Assembly (NCBI RefSeq): GCF_029892045.1
Contig: NZ_CP120368.1
Location: forward strand, 1,858,001 to 1,922,000
Reading direction: 5' to 3'
Origin: Sinorhizobium numidicum
Lineage (GTDB): Bacteria; Pseudomonadota; Alphaproteobacteria; Rhizobiales; Rhizobiaceae
DNA length: 64,000 nt
Shown: positions 17,889 to 27,236 of the stretch, in pieces
Layout: each line of letters opens with the position of its first letter
How positions within the stretch are numbered: position 1 is the stretch's first letter
Made by a program: the position numbers and the translations under genes
Notes under the pieces: model-generated
Told to the model about the DNA's origin: nothing
What the model saw: only the letters and a program-made list of their open reading frames with translations
The model's database searches: none

Positions 17889-17978
17889 TGGCGGAGGAGG
17901 TGGGATTCGAACCCACGGTACGCTTTCGCGCACGCCGGTTTTCAAGACCGGTGCCTTAAACCGCTCGGCCACTCCTCC
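17889..17978 (-). tRNA. tRNA-Ser (TGA)
   Basis: A 90-nt class II tRNA on the reverse strand. The acceptor GGAGGAG pairs with CTCCTCC, the anticodon loop CTTGAAA gives TGA, and a long variable arm (GTGCGCGAAAGCGTAC) is present. The T-arm contains GGTTCGAATCC and CCA is encoded. Confidence 0.97.
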
Positions 17979-18116
17979 GGGCAGCGCGTTATTGCGCGAA
18001 GCGAGCCACGTTTGCAAGTTTTAACCGGCGAGGCCGCGCGATTTTCTTGACGCGCAATAAACGGGTGGCCGGCGCGCCTGTCGTACCGTCTTGTCGAGGA
18101 CCGACTCGGTATTTGC

Positions 18117-18965
18117 CTACCGCAGACGGCGCTCCGGTCGACCATGATCTGTGGTTGCTTTGCTCCCGTGCGCCTTCGGCGTCATCTTGGCGGTGGCGTA
18201 TGAGGCCATGGCTGTGGACTTGCCGGACCACGAATTGTGGGCCTGCTGCGCGACGTAGAAAACGAGTGCGAAGGCGGCGTTTAACTCGAGCATTTCCTCT
18301 ACGGCTGAAAGAGCCCTGGAGTCGGTGGCGACGTCGATGACCTGCGCGAGGCCGATGAATCCTATGTGGAGAAAGATGAGGATGTGATCCGTCAACCACG
18401 AGCCTGCGCCCCTCAGCCCGTTCCCCAACTGCCTGGCGGCAAACAGCATCGCGCCCGCAGACACGGCAAGCATCAGCCCCACCCACAGCCAGGCGAGGAT
18501 CGAGCTGATGCCGTTCAACAACCGGTAAGCCAGTATCAACAGGTCGTGGAAACCGTCCAATTCGCCGCCGCCATAGAGCTCCGGTGGCTCAAATCCGAAA
18601 ACCCTGGAGCCGAAGCTGGTTTCGTCCAATAACTCGGCGAGTCCGATCAGCCCTGCCACTACGAGCGGCGTGCGCAAGCCCCATATTGCCGATGCCGCTC
18701 CCGCTCCGAACGCGGCTATCGCCAGGCACACGACGCTCGCCATCTCGATGATGCCGTCCTCCTGCAGGAGCAGGGGACGGACGTGCGGAACGAGAACCGC
18801 CGCGGAGGCAGCAGCAAGGGTGCAGAACCCTATTGCGGCCAACGCGCAGACCAGCAGCCGGGATTGGTCGGTCGACCGGGCCAGCCGCGGATCCGCCAAA
18901 GCAATGGCCGCGGCTTCACTTGCGGTTTCGGCATGGCGGCCTCTTTCCTGCGTGATCTGTGCCAA
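18117..18965 (-). CDS. polytopic membrane protein of unknown function
   Basis: A 282-residue integral membrane protein with about seven hydrophobic segments, starting with LLVCALAAIGFCTLAAASAAV and ending in a basic cytoplasmic tail (KMTPKAHGSKATTDHGRPERR). The central part has conserved-looking polar residues in TSFGSRVFGFEPPEL and GGGELDGFHDLLILAYRLLNG. I chose the TTG at 18965 because GAGGGAAG lies six bases upstream; the longer frame starts at a TTG at 18995 with no such site. No family is recognised. It is isolated between tRNA-Ser and rlpA. Confidence 0.75.
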   Translation of the reverse strand: MAQITQERGRHAETASEAAAIALADPRLARSTDQSRLLVCALAAIGFCTLAAASAAVLVPHVRPLLLQEDGIIEMASVVCLAIAAFGAGAASAIWGLRTPLVVAGLIGLAELLDETSFGSRVFGFEPPELYGGGELDGFHDLLILAYRLLNGISSILAWLWVGLMLAVSAGAMLFAARQLGNGLRGAGSWLTDHILIFLHIGFIGLAQVIDVATDSRALSAVEEMLELNAAFALVFYVAQQAHNSWSGKSTAMASYATAKMTPKAHGSKATTDHGRPERRLR

Positions 18966-18995
18966 GGTGTCTTCCCTCTGTAACAAAACTGCCAA

Positions 18996-19344
18996 GAAAA
19001 CGTCACATAAGGCCGCTTTCCGGCGAGGGAAGGGCGAGGCGGCAAATGACCTAAAGCCGCGCTCATGCCTTTATAGGCGACCCCCTGGCGGACCGCCGCA
19101 GGACCGCAATGGTGAGGCGCACACCGCGCCGCCACCTTCATCGCCAGGCTTTGTGCGGCTGCCTTGCCTTTACCTTTCGTAAACCATAAGGCGAGGTTTC
19201 AGGCACACCTTCGTCTCTTGGTTCGCAATTTCGCCTTGTTGTTGTCATGATTAGCCGACTGTCTCGTTTCGAGACGCCGAGATTTCCGCGGGGGCTAGAG
19301 CGGAATGTTTCGGGTACGGCTTTGCGAATCACCTTGTGGGACAG
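18996..19344. other. divergent intergenic region
   Basis: About 350 bp between the membrane protein gene and rlpA. It probably holds both promoters. I see no RNA gene, repeat or strong palindrome. Confidence 0.5.
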
Positions 19345-20388
19345 ATGACATCCAGTAGAAATGCGGCATATCTTGTGAGGGGATTACGTCTCGCAGCAGT
19401 TCCTCTGCTTTGTGCGGCGCTTGCCGCGTGCGGCTCGACGTCCAGCATCAAGAAGACCAAATCGCGCAGCAAGGAATACTTCGCCGAATCTGTTTACGGC
19501 GTCAAAGCGAGCCCGCGTGTCGCCACCGGACGCAACATCCCGAAGGGCGGCGGTCGCTACCAACTCGGCGGGCCCTATCAGGTCAAGGGCAAGTGGTACC
19601 AGCCGAAAGAGGATTTCGGTTACAGCAAGACCGGCATGGCTTCGTGGTATGGATCCGCCTTTCATGGGCGGCTGACTGCGAATGGCGAAGTCTACGACAA
19701 ATACCATCTTTCGGCCGCGCACCCGACCTTTCCGCTGCCGAGCTATGCCCGCGTCACGAATCTTGAGAATGGCACTTCGGTCATCGTGCGTGTCAATGAT
19801 CGCGGTCCCTATGAATATGGGCGGATAATCGACGTTTCCTCGAAGACCGCCGATCTTCTGGACATAAAGGGCAAAGGCAGCGCCAAGGTTCGCGTGCAGT
19901 ATGCCGGCCGCGCGCCGCTCGAAGGCAACGATATGCCCTATCTTATGGCTTCCTATGTCAAGAAGGGCGATCGCAGTCCGGGCGTTATGCCGGAGGGGCA
20001 GATTGCGACCGGCGTCATGGTCGCCTCCAACGAGCCGTTGCGCAACCAGGTTCAGGATCTCGGTACCGTGACGATCCCTCGGAAATCGACGGTTGATACT
20101 GGCGTGCCGGTGACCGCCCTTGCGGAGCCGACGCAGGGCTCTGGGACGCCGCGGGCACTCACGGATTTCGTGATGCTGCCGGAGATCGGACCGATTCCGA
20201 CGGAACGGCCGGAATTGATCCCACTGCCGAACGGTAACATGGCCTATGCTGCTGCGGCTTACGTCGAAGTTCGCGTCAGCGACAAGGCCTCGCCGTTCGA
20301 GGCGATCATGGTCGATCCAAATCCGTTGACGCCCGATTCCATTCTTGCCTATGCGAGACGGCAGAATAGGAGCACTTCCGCGAATTGA
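19345..20388 (+). CDS. rlpA: RlpA-family lipoprotein, septal lytic transglycosylase type
   Basis: A 347-residue outer-membrane lipoprotein acting on denuded glycan strands during cell separation (family knowledge). The signal peptide ends at the lipobox LAAC (CAALAACGS). The RlpA double-psi beta-barrel lies at about residues 95-185, with the signatures GMASWYG, GRLTANGEVYDKY, HPTFPLPS and VRVNDRGPY. The C-terminal ~150 residues lack a recognisable SPOR repeat. ATG at 19345 is preferred over a GTG three codons upstream. It opens a forward cell-envelope and replication gene series followed by a carboxypeptidase homologue. Confidence 0.92.
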   Translation: MTSSRNAAYLVRGLRLAAVPLLCAALAACGSTSSIKKTKSRSKEYFAESVYGVKASPRVATGRNIPKGGGRYQLGGPYQVKGKWYQPKEDFGYSKTGMASWYGSAFHGRLTANGEVYDKYHLSAAHPTFPLPSYARVTNLENGTSVIVRVNDRGPYEYGRIIDVSSKTADLLDIKGKGSAKVRVQYAGRAPLEGNDMPYLMASYVKKGDRSPGVMPEGQIATGVMVASNEPLRNQVQDLGTVTIPRKSTVDTGVPVTALAEPTQGSGTPRALTDFVMLPEIGPIPTERPELIPLPNGNMAYAAAAYVEVRVSDKASPFEAIMVDPNPLTPDSILAYARRQNRSTSAN

Positions 20389-20445
20389 CGCCGGTTGAAC
20401 CGGGCGCAGCGCGCTGCTATGCCCGTGAAGAAACCGGAGTTTCTC

Positions 20446-21600
20446 ATGTGCATGAAGTTGCTAGCGGTTGCAGCCCTTCTGGCGGCGATCGTTTTTGGGG
20501 AAGCCGCAGCGCAAACGGCTGCGTTCGACACCAAGGCGAAGCAGATCTATCTCGTCGATGCCGAAACGGGAACGGTGCTTTTCGCACGCGGCGAGGACGA
20601 ACCGGTGCCGCCCGCCTCGCTCGCCAAACTGATGGCGATGGAGGTTGTTTTTGAGGCGTTGGACAAGGGCGAGTTGACGCCCGAGACGACTTTCGAAGTC
20701 TCCGAGCATGCGTGGCGGACGGGCGGCGCTCCCTCCGGTACATCCACGATGTTTGCTGCGATCAAGTCCAAAATCCGCGTCGCGGATCTCATCCTGGGCG
20801 CCACGGTGCAGTTCGCGAACGACGCCTGCATTATTCTGGCCGAGGGAATGACCGGGAGTGAAGCAGCCTTTGCCAAGCGCATGACCGCGCGTGCGCGCGA
20901 ACTCGGGATGCCGGTCGCGAACTTCAATAACGCTACCGGCCTGCCGGACCCCGCAAACAGCATAACGGCGCGGGAGGTGGTTACGCTGATACGACATCTG
21001 CATGAGGCCCATCCGAATTTCTACCGTCTCTATTCCCAGCCCGAATTCGAGTGGAACAAGATCCTTCAGCGCAACCGCAATCCGCTGATTGCTGCCAATG
21101 TCGGCGTAGATGGCCTGGCGACGGGATTTGCCGAAGGGTACGGCTTCTCGGTCGCGGCGTCGATGCGGCGCGGCGACCGCCGGGTATATCTCGCCATGGG
21201 CGGGCTCGAGAGCGACAAGGAACGCACCGAGGAAAGCCGCCGCGTGCTCGATTGGGCGATGACCGCTTTCGAGAAACGGCGCATCTTTGCTGAAGGCGAG
21301 ACGATCGGCGAGGCGAGCGTCTATGGCGGGGCGGCGTCCCGTGTGCCTCTCGTCGCCGGTGGGCCGGTCGATGTGTTGCTCCCCGTCAACAATCCTGAGC
21401 GGCTGACGGCCCGCATCGTTTATAAATGGCCGCTCTCGGCGCCGGTCGCAGCCGGCCGGCAAGTGGGAGTGGTCAGGCTCTGGAATGGCGACAAGCTGTT
21501 GCGGGAAGTTCCGGTCAGAACGGCCAACGCCGTCGAGGTCGGTACGCTCACCAGTCGCTCGATCGACGCGCTGCAGGAACTGCTTTTCTTCTGGCTGTAA
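20446..21600 (+). CDS. D-alanyl-D-alanine carboxypeptidase homologue with two altered motifs
   Basis: A 384-residue periplasmic protein of the PBP5/DacA class, which trims terminal D-Ala from peptidoglycan stems. It has a signal peptide ([20 protein letters not shown]), an intact SxxK motif S58-K61 (PASLAKLM), and a C-terminal domain resembling PBP5. The SxN motif reads F123-A-N (VQFANDACI) and the KTG motif reads A225-T-G ([10 protein letters not shown]); spacings match PBP5, so these are the equivalent positions. Loss of the second serine and the KTG lysine suggests weak or no catalytic activity. GGAG precedes ATG 20446; a longer frame begins at 20395. It is 57 bp after rlpA. Confidence 0.9.
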   Translation: MCMKLLAVAALLAAIVFGEAAAQTAAFDTKAKQIYLVDAETGTVLFARGEDEPVPPASLAKLMAMEVVFEALDKGELTPETTFEVSEHAWRTGGAPSGTSTMFAAIKSKIRVADLILGATVQFANDACIILAEGMTGSEAAFAKRMTARARELGMPVANFNNATGLPDPANSITAREVVTLIRHLHEAHPNFYRLYSQPEFEWNKILQRNRNPLIAANVGVDGLATGFAEGYGFSVAASMRRGDRRVYLAMGGLESDKERTEESRRVLDWAMTAFEKRRIFAEGETIGEASVYGGAASRVPLVAGGPVDVLLPVNNPERLTARIVYKWPLSAPVAAGRQVGVVRLWNGDKLLREVPVRTANAVEVGTLTSRSIDALQELLFFWL

Positions 21601-21680
21601 CAAATGCAAGCTGCGGCGGTTTCTTCCGCCGGACCATTCGGTTAAACAGGGCCGATACGCACGTCGATCTGGGAAAACAT

Positions 21681-22361
21681 GTGTCGTTGACAAAGGGTTT
21701 GTTTGTAACGTTCGAAGGCGGGGAAGGGGCGGGAAAATCGACCCAGATGCGCCTCCTTGCCGATTCGCTGAGCGCGCGTGGCTACCGCGTGCTCACGACC
21801 CGTGAACCTGGAGGCTCCGTCGGAGCGGAGGCGGTTCGCCACGTGTTGCTGTCCGGTGCGGCCGAGCCCTTCGGCGTTCGCATGGAGGCGATACTTTTCG
21901 CGGCAGCGCGCAGCGACCATGTCGAGGAGGTGATCCGCCCGGCACTTCGGAAGGGGATCATCGTCCTTTGCGATCGCTTCATGGATTCATCCCGTGTCTA
22001 CCAGGGTGTAACCGGCAATCTCGAGCCGGCTTTCGTCGAGACCCTGGAGCGCGTCGCCGTCAATGGCGTCGTTCCCGATTGCACGATCATCTTCGATCTT
22101 CCCGCTGCCGTCGGGCTCGAGCGTGCGCGCCGCCGCGCCGCCAATGACAGCCCCGACCGTTTCGAGAAGGAGCAACTAGAGACGCACGAGAAACGGCGCG
22201 AAGCCTTTCTCGATATTGCCGAAGCAGATCCTGAGCGTTGCCGCGTCGTCGACGCGACACGACCGCCCGACGTCATCGCAGCGGAAGTCCGGGAGCTTAT
22301 CGAAGCGTTGTTGCCACGTCTTGGCGAGCCGGGACCGCCGAATGCGGAAGCGGCATCATGA
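21681..22361 (+). CDS. tmk: thymidylate kinase
   Basis: Phosphorylates dTMP to dTDP for DNA synthesis. The 226-residue protein has the P-loop GEGAGKST (residues 14-21), the DR motif in [14 protein letters not shown] and a LID region around [13 protein letters not shown]. The GTG at 21681, with GGGAAA upstream, starts the conserved [14 protein letters not shown] region; the open frame upstream overlaps the previous gene. The stop overlaps the holB start as ATGA, so the two are coupled, as is common in alphaproteobacteria. Confidence 0.96.
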   Translation: MSLTKGLFVTFEGGEGAGKSTQMRLLADSLSARGYRVLTTREPGGSVGAEAVRHVLLSGAAEPFGVRMEAILFAAARSDHVEEVIRPALRKGIIVLCDRFMDSSRVYQGVTGNLEPAFVETLERVAVNGVVPDCTIIFDLPAAVGLERARRRAANDSPDRFEKEQLETHEKRREAFLDIAEADPERCRVVDATRPPDVIAAEVRELIEALLPRLGEPGPPNAEAAS

Positions 22362-23389
22362 CGACGGAGCGTGCGGGCGTGCTGGAGGGTGCGATAGCAC
22401 CGGCAGAAAACAACAAGCTCTTTGGCCACCTCCAGGCCGAAGCCTTCCTTGCTCAGAGCTACAAATCCGGCAAGGGGCATCACGCGGTCCTGATCGAGGG
22501 ACCTGAAGGCATCGGCAAGGCGACGCTCGCCTTCCGATTTGCCAATCACGTGTTGAGCCATCCGGAGCCTGCGGAGGCGCCTGACAGCCTCGTCGATCCC
22601 GATCCGGCTTCGATCATTACCCGGCAGCTTGCGTCCGGCGCCTCGCACAACCTGCTGCATCTTACACGACCGCTGGACGAAAAGACGGGCAGGGCGAAGG
22701 GTGCGATCACCGTCGACGAGGTGCGCCGCGCCGGCAAGTTTTTTGGGCAGACATCCGGCACCGGAAACTGGCGCATCGTCATCATTGATACGGCCGACGA
22801 CCTCAATCGGAATGCGGCCAATGCGATTCTGAAGATCCTGGAGGAGCCGCCGCGCCGTTCGCTGTTCCTCGTGCTGACCCATGCGCCCGGCAAGCTGCTG
22901 CCGACCATTCGCTCGCGCTGCCTGCCTTTGAGGCTGAAGCCGCTGGATAAGGAGCCTATGCGCCAGGCGCTTGCGCATCTAGGTTTCGATCTGACGGGCC
23001 CAAATGCCGATCGGATTCTCTCTGCGGCGAACGGCAGCGTCTCCGAGGCGCTGAAGCTGCTGAACTACGGTGGCCTGGATATCGCCGCGGCTTTCGAAGA
23101 AATTCTTTCGGGACAGGGCCCCGCCGTTCGCAAACAGATGCACAAGCTCGCCGACATTCTCGCGGCGAAGGACAGCGAAACGATTTTCGACTTTTTCTCC
23201 TCACTGCTTATGGGGCGCGTCATGCAGCTTGCACGGGATGCTGCAACCGCCGGCGATCTCGAAAGGGCCGAGCGGCTCGCGAGGCTCTCCAGCGGCTTTG
23301 CGGAGCGCCTGACGGTGAGCGACGCTTATAATCTTGATCGCAAGCAGACGATCCTGGCGTTGCTGGATGACCTGAAGAACGCGTTATAG
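22358..23389 (+). CDS. holB: DNA polymerase III subunit delta'
   Basis: Clamp-loader subunit that stabilises the delta/gamma assembly during beta-clamp loading. The 343-residue protein shows an AAA+ fold: a P-loop-like [14 protein letters not shown], a Walker-B region [20 protein letters not shown], the sensor/SRC motif IRSRC, and KILEEPP. The start overlaps the tmk stop by ATGA. The 3' end overlaps the convergent MazG-like gene by a few bases. Confidence 0.95.
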   Translation: MTTERAGVLEGAIAPAENNKLFGHLQAEAFLAQSYKSGKGHHAVLIEGPEGIGKATLAFRFANHVLSHPEPAEAPDSLVDPDPASIITRQLASGASHNLLHLTRPLDEKTGRAKGAITVDEVRRAGKFFGQTSGTGNWRIVIIDTADDLNRNAANAILKILEEPPRRSLFLVLTHAPGKLLPTIRSRCLPLRLKPLDKEPMRQALAHLGFDLTGPNADRILSAANGSVSEALKLLNYGGLDIAAAFEEILSGQGPAVRKQMHKLADILAAKDSETIFDFFSSLLMGRVMQLARDAATAGDLERAERLARLSSGFAERLTVSDAYNLDRKQTILALLDDLKNAL

Positions 23390-23688
23390 GAAGGGGCTGA
23401 ATTTCCACTTCCGCTCGATCGCTGCGGCGAGGTCGATATCGTTGCGGTATGCGAAGAGCAGGATATGGCCGAGCAGGTCCGCTGTTTCGTCGGCAAGCGA
23501 TCGGCGCAGTTCCTCCGGCGATTTTCCGCCGATGCGTCCCCGTCCGCTGAGTTTGTTCCAAGCCTGTGTCAGTTCGCCCATTTCTTCCTGCAGTTTCAGG
23601 ATGTACCAGTCTCATCGCACAGGACGCCGTGCTCGGCCGCATAGGCAGCCGACGCTTCCTCGAATTTGCGCTTAAGCTCGCTGAGCAC
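23384..23688 (-). pseudogene. MazG-like pyrophosphohydrolase gene with a frameshift
   Basis: Two overlapping reverse-strand frames together encode one MazG-like (all-alpha NTP pyrophosphohydrolase) protein of about 100 residues. The first frame starts at GTG 23688 after GGGGGAG and reads [26 protein letters not shown] before running into a stop. The second continues DWYILKLQEEMGELTQAWNKL, which contains the EExxE-type metal-binding motif, through ADETADLLGHILLFA to the stop. The join is near 23606-23615, consistent with loss of one base between GAG and ACTGG. It may be a genuine pseudogene, a sequencing error or, less likely, programmed shifting. Confidence 0.75.
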
Positions 23689-23867
23689 GGCACTCCCCCT
23701 TTTTGTTTGTTTCTGTTTTGTTCTTGTTTGTCGTGTGTGTGTCAACAGGCTGCCGCTCGTGCTGCGCCATTCTCCAAGGAGGTTTTTCTAGCACCGGCGG
23801 TTCCCTACCTGAAGGCGATGCGCTAATAGCTGCGGTAGTTCCTGACCCGAGATATATCGAAGCCATC

Positions 23868-25418
23868 ATGAGAGATACGTCCCCCTTCTACATCACGACC
23901 GCGATTTCCTATCCGAACGGCAAGCCGCATATCGGCCACGCCTATGAGTTGATCGCGACGGATGCGATGGCGCGCTTTCAGCGATTGGACGGGCGCGAGG
24001 TCTTCTTTCTGACCGGAACGGATGAGCATGGTCAGAAGATGCAGCAGACGGCGAAAAAGGAAGGCATTTCACCGCGGGAGCTCGCCGATCGCAACTCGGC
24101 CGAATTCCAGAAGATGACGCGGCTGTTGAACGCGTCGAACGATGATTTCATTCGCACCACCGAAAAGCGCCACCACGAAGCCTCGCAGGATATCTGGATC
24201 CGCATGAGCAATGCGGGCGACCTTTACAAGGACTCCTATGCGGGCTGGTACTCCGTCCGCGACGAAGCCTATTACCAGGAGAACGAGACCGAGTTGCGCG
24301 GCGATGGCGTGCGCTACGGACCGCAGGGTACGCCGGTCGAATGGGTGGAAGAGGAAAGTTATTTCTTCCGCCTGTCCGCCTATCAGGAAAAACTCCTCAA
24401 GCACTATGAGGAAAACCCGGATTTCATCGGTCCGGCCGAGCGGAGAAACGAGGTCATCTCCTTCGTCAAATCGGGTCTCAAGGATCTTTCTGTCTCGCGC
24501 ACGACCTTCGACTGGGGCATCAGGGTTCCGGACGACCCTGCCCATGTCATGTACGTCTGGGTGGACGCGCTGACCAACTACATCACCGCGACGGGTTATT
24601 TGACGGATCCGGCGGGGCCACGTGCAAAATTCTGGCCGGCGGACATCCACGTCATCGGCAAGGACATAATCCGCTTCCACGCCGTCTACTGGCCGGCCTT
24701 CCTGATGTCGGCCGGACTGCCGCTGCCGAAGCGTGTCTTTGCCCACGGCTTTCTGCTCAACAAGGGCGAGAAGATGTCAAAGTCGCTCGGCAACGTGGTC
24801 GATCCGTTCAACCTTGTCGAGCATTTCGGTCTCGACCAGATCCGCTATTTCTTCCTGCGCGAAGTGTCGTTCGGCCAGGACGGCAGTTACAGCGAGGAGG
24901 GGATCGCGACACGCATCAATTCCGATCTTGCCAATGGCATCGGCAATCTCGCCAGCCGCTCGCTGTCGATGATCGTCAAGAACTGCAATGGTCAGATCCC
25001 TGTCTGCGGACCGCTGACGGATGAAGACAAGGCAATGCTCGCCGCCGCAGATTCGTTGATTGGGACTACGCGCGACGAGATGGGCAAGCAGATGATCCAT
25101 CGTGCACTCGCCGCAATCATCGCGGTCGTTTCCGAAGCCGATCGTTATTTTGCCGGTCAGGAGCCGTGGGCGCTGAAGAAGACGGATCCGGAACGGATGG
25201 CAACGGTGCTCTACGTCACCGCCGAAGTCGTGCGCCAAATCGCGATTCTCTTGCAGCCCTTCATGCCGGAATCGGCGGGAAAGCTGTTGGACCTCGTAGC
25301 CGTTCCGGCCAGCAAGCGTGACTTCGCCGAGCTCGGCGAATCGGGTCGGTTGGTCTCTGGAGCGCCGCTCGAAGCGCCGAAGCCCGTCTTCCCGCGCTAT
25401 GTCGCGCCGGAAACTTAA
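23868..25418 (+). CDS. metG: methionyl-tRNA synthetase
   Basis: Charges tRNA-Met with methionine in the cytoplasm. The 516-residue class I synthetase contains the HIGH motif in KPHIGHAYE, the KMSKS motif in [10 protein letters not shown] and an anticodon-binding alpha-helical domain at the C-terminus. It lacks the C-terminal tRNA-binding (EMAP-like) extension and the CxxC zinc knuckles of longer forms, matching the short bacterial type. The frame stays open for 165 bp upstream through a T-rich stretch, but the conserved protein starts at ATG 23868 ([18 protein letters not shown]). tatD follows after 14 bp. Confidence 0.97.
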   Translation: MRDTSPFYITTAISYPNGKPHIGHAYELIATDAMARFQRLDGREVFFLTGTDEHGQKMQQTAKKEGISPRELADRNSAEFQKMTRLLNASNDDFIRTTEKRHHEASQDIWIRMSNAGDLYKDSYAGWYSVRDEAYYQENETELRGDGVRYGPQGTPVEWVEEESYFFRLSAYQEKLLKHYEENPDFIGPAERRNEVISFVKSGLKDLSVSRTTFDWGIRVPDDPAHVMYVWVDALTNYITATGYLTDPAGPRAKFWPADIHVIGKDIIRFHAVYWPAFLMSAGLPLPKRVFAHGFLLNKGEKMSKSLGNVVDPFNLVEHFGLDQIRYFFLREVSFGQDGSYSEEGIATRINSDLANGIGNLASRSLSMIVKNCNGQIPVCGPLTDEDKAMLAAADSLIGTTRDEMGKQMIHRALAAIIAVVSEADRYFAGQEPWALKKTDPERMATVLYVTAEVVRQIAILLQPFMPESAGKLLDLVAVPASKRDFAELGESGRLVSGAPLEAPKPVFPRYVAPET

Positions 25419-25432
25419 GTGAGCGCCAACGC

Positions 25433-26212
25433 ATGCTGATCGACACCCATTGTCATCTGGATTTTCCCGATTTCGAAGCTGAGCGCGATTCAATCGTGGA
25501 ACGCGCCCGTGACGCTGGCGTGACCCAGATAGTGACGATTTCCACGCGCGTGAAGCGGTTCGACAGTATTCTCGCGATCGCCGAGGCCTATTCGAACGTC
25601 TTCTGCTCCGTCGGTACCCATCCGCACAACGCCGATGAGGAGATCGACGTGACAACCGAGGATCTCGTTCGCCTCTCGGCGCATCCGAAGGTGGTTGCGA
25701 TCGGCGAGGCGGGACTTGATTATTACTACGACAATGCGCCGCGCCATGCGCAGGCCGACGGGCTTCGCCGGCATATAGCGGCGGCGCGGGAGACCGGGCT
25801 GCCGCTCGTCATCCACAGCCGCTCGGCGGATGACGATATGGCCGCCATCCTGACCGAGGAAACGGGGAAGGGCGCCTTCCCTTTTCTTCTCCATTGCTTT
25901 TCCTCCGGCCCGAAGCTTGCTCGCGTCGGCGTCGAACTCGGCGGTTACGTTTCGTTCTCGGGCATTTTGACGTTCCCGAAATCGGCAGAATTGAGGGATA
26001 TCGCCAGGACGGTCCCGCGCGACCGAATGCTCGTGGAGACGGACGCACCTTATCTGGCGCCGAAGCCTTTCCGCGGTAAGCGCAACGAGCCGGCTTACGT
26101 TGCGCATACGGCGGAGGTGCTAGCGGAGACGATCGGCGTATCGAAGGTGGAGATAGCGGAAATTACCACGGAAAACGCCTTCCGCATCTTCTCGAAAATG
26201 CCGAGACTCTGA
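25433..26212 (+). CDS. tatD: TatD family metal-dependent DNase
   Basis: A 259-residue TIM-barrel metallohydrolase of the TatD/YcfH family, with 3'-5' exonuclease activity in characterised members. Metal ligands are visible in DTHCHLD (residues 4-10), GEAGLDYYYD, VIHSRSADDD, LHCFSSG and ETDAPYLAPKP. It lies between metG and a metallo-beta-lactamase gene, a conserved alphaproteobacterial arrangement, with 14 bp and 1 bp spacing, so it is probably in one transcript with metG. The precise cellular substrate is unknown. Confidence 0.95.
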   Translation: MLIDTHCHLDFPDFEAERDSIVERARDAGVTQIVTISTRVKRFDSILAIAEAYSNVFCSVGTHPHNADEEIDVTTEDLVRLSAHPKVVAIGEAGLDYYYDNAPRHAQADGLRRHIAAARETGLPLVIHSRSADDDMAAILTEETGKGAFPFLLHCFSSGPKLARVGVELGGYVSFSGILTFPKSAELRDIARTVPRDRMLVETDAPYLAPKPFRGKRNEPAYVAHTAEVLAETIGVSKVEIAEITTENAFRIFSKMPRL

Positions 26213-26213
26213 G

Positions 26214-27050
26214 GTGGCGTTCCGGCGGGTCTTCACCATTCTCGGGTGCGGTTCTTCGCCGGGTGTGCCGCGCATTACCGGCGATTGGGGCGCATGCGAT
26301 TCGTCTAATCCGCGCAACCGCCGTATGCGTGCGGCGCTTCTTATAGAACAATTTGCGCCCGACGGCAGCAAGACAACCGTCGTTATCGACACGGGCCCGG
26401 ACTTCCGTGCCCAGATGATCGCGGCCAATGTGCGCCATATCGATGCGGTGCTCTATAGCCACGCGCATGCCGATCATCTGCACGGTATCGACGATCTTCG
26501 CGGTTTCGTCATCGAGAATCGCAGGCGCGTGCCGATCTGGGCAGATACGCTTGCAATGGCCCGAATCCGTGAAGGCTTTCATTACTGTTTGGAATCGCCG
26601 CCCGCGAGCGGCTATCCGCCGATCGTGGAGCCTCACATCATTGCGGACGACCTGCCGCTGATCACAGTGCACGGCGCCGGCGGCCCGATCTCGTTCGAGC
26701 CGTTGATGCAGTTTCACGGCAACGTTCATTCGCTGGGTTTCCGCGTCGGTGATTTTGCCTATTGCACCGATGTCAGCGATTTTCCGCCGGAAACCGTCGG
26801 CAAGCTCGGTGATCTCGATCTGCTGGTAATCGACACGTTGCAGTACAAGTTTCATCCGAGCCATCTGTCGCTGGTGCAGTCGCTTGGCTGGATCGCGAGG
26901 CTTCGGCCGAAGCGCGCAGTGCTGACCCATATGCATGTGCCGCTGGACTACGAGACGGTCTGCAACGAAACGCCCGATCATGTCGAGCCGGCTTATGACA
27001 TGATGCGACTGGAGTTCGAGATCGACATGCCGTCCGCTGATGAGGCGTGA
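26214..27050 (+). CDS. MBL-fold metallohydrolase, PhnP-like
   Basis: A 278-residue metallo-beta-lactamase-fold hydrolase. The metal motif is SHAHADHLHGIDDLR; downstream ligands are FHGNVHSLGFR, YCTDVSDFP and LTHMHVPLDY. This wording matches the PhnP branch (cyclic phosphodiesterases acting on ribosyl phosphates), but no phn genes are nearby, so the substrate is open. The GTG start follows the tatD stop by one base, pointing to coupled translation at the end of the metG-tatD series. The accessory region starts just after this gene. Confidence 0.88.
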   Translation: MAFRRVFTILGCGSSPGVPRITGDWGACDSSNPRNRRMRAALLIEQFAPDGSKTTVVIDTGPDFRAQMIAANVRHIDAVLYSHAHADHLHGIDDLRGFVIENRRRVPIWADTLAMARIREGFHYCLESPPASGYPPIVEPHIIADDLPLITVHGAGGPISFEPLMQFHGNVHSLGFRVGDFAYCTDVSDFPPETVGKLGDLDLLVIDTLQYKFHPSHLSLVQSLGWIARLRPKRAVLTHMHVPLDYETVCNETPDHVEPAYDMMRLEFEIDMPSADEA

Positions 27051-27236
27051 GCTGGTATTGAGAATTCAAGCGCTAAGCCGTTGATTTCGCATACTTGTAT
27101 CCGTCGACGTAAGTATCTGTGAGTTCCATAATCTATCTTATGCGACTTCGCCCTGTAGCCGCAAAGTTAAAGTGTCCTGTTCCTGCAAAGTAAGAATGTC
27201 ACTCTCCCCGCGTTTTGATGACGTGGGAGATTGCGG

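Noticed and set aside
20461..21693. A 410-codon reverse frame
   Set aside because: It is the antisense shadow of the carboxypeptidase homologue, which has a signal peptide and SxxK motif.
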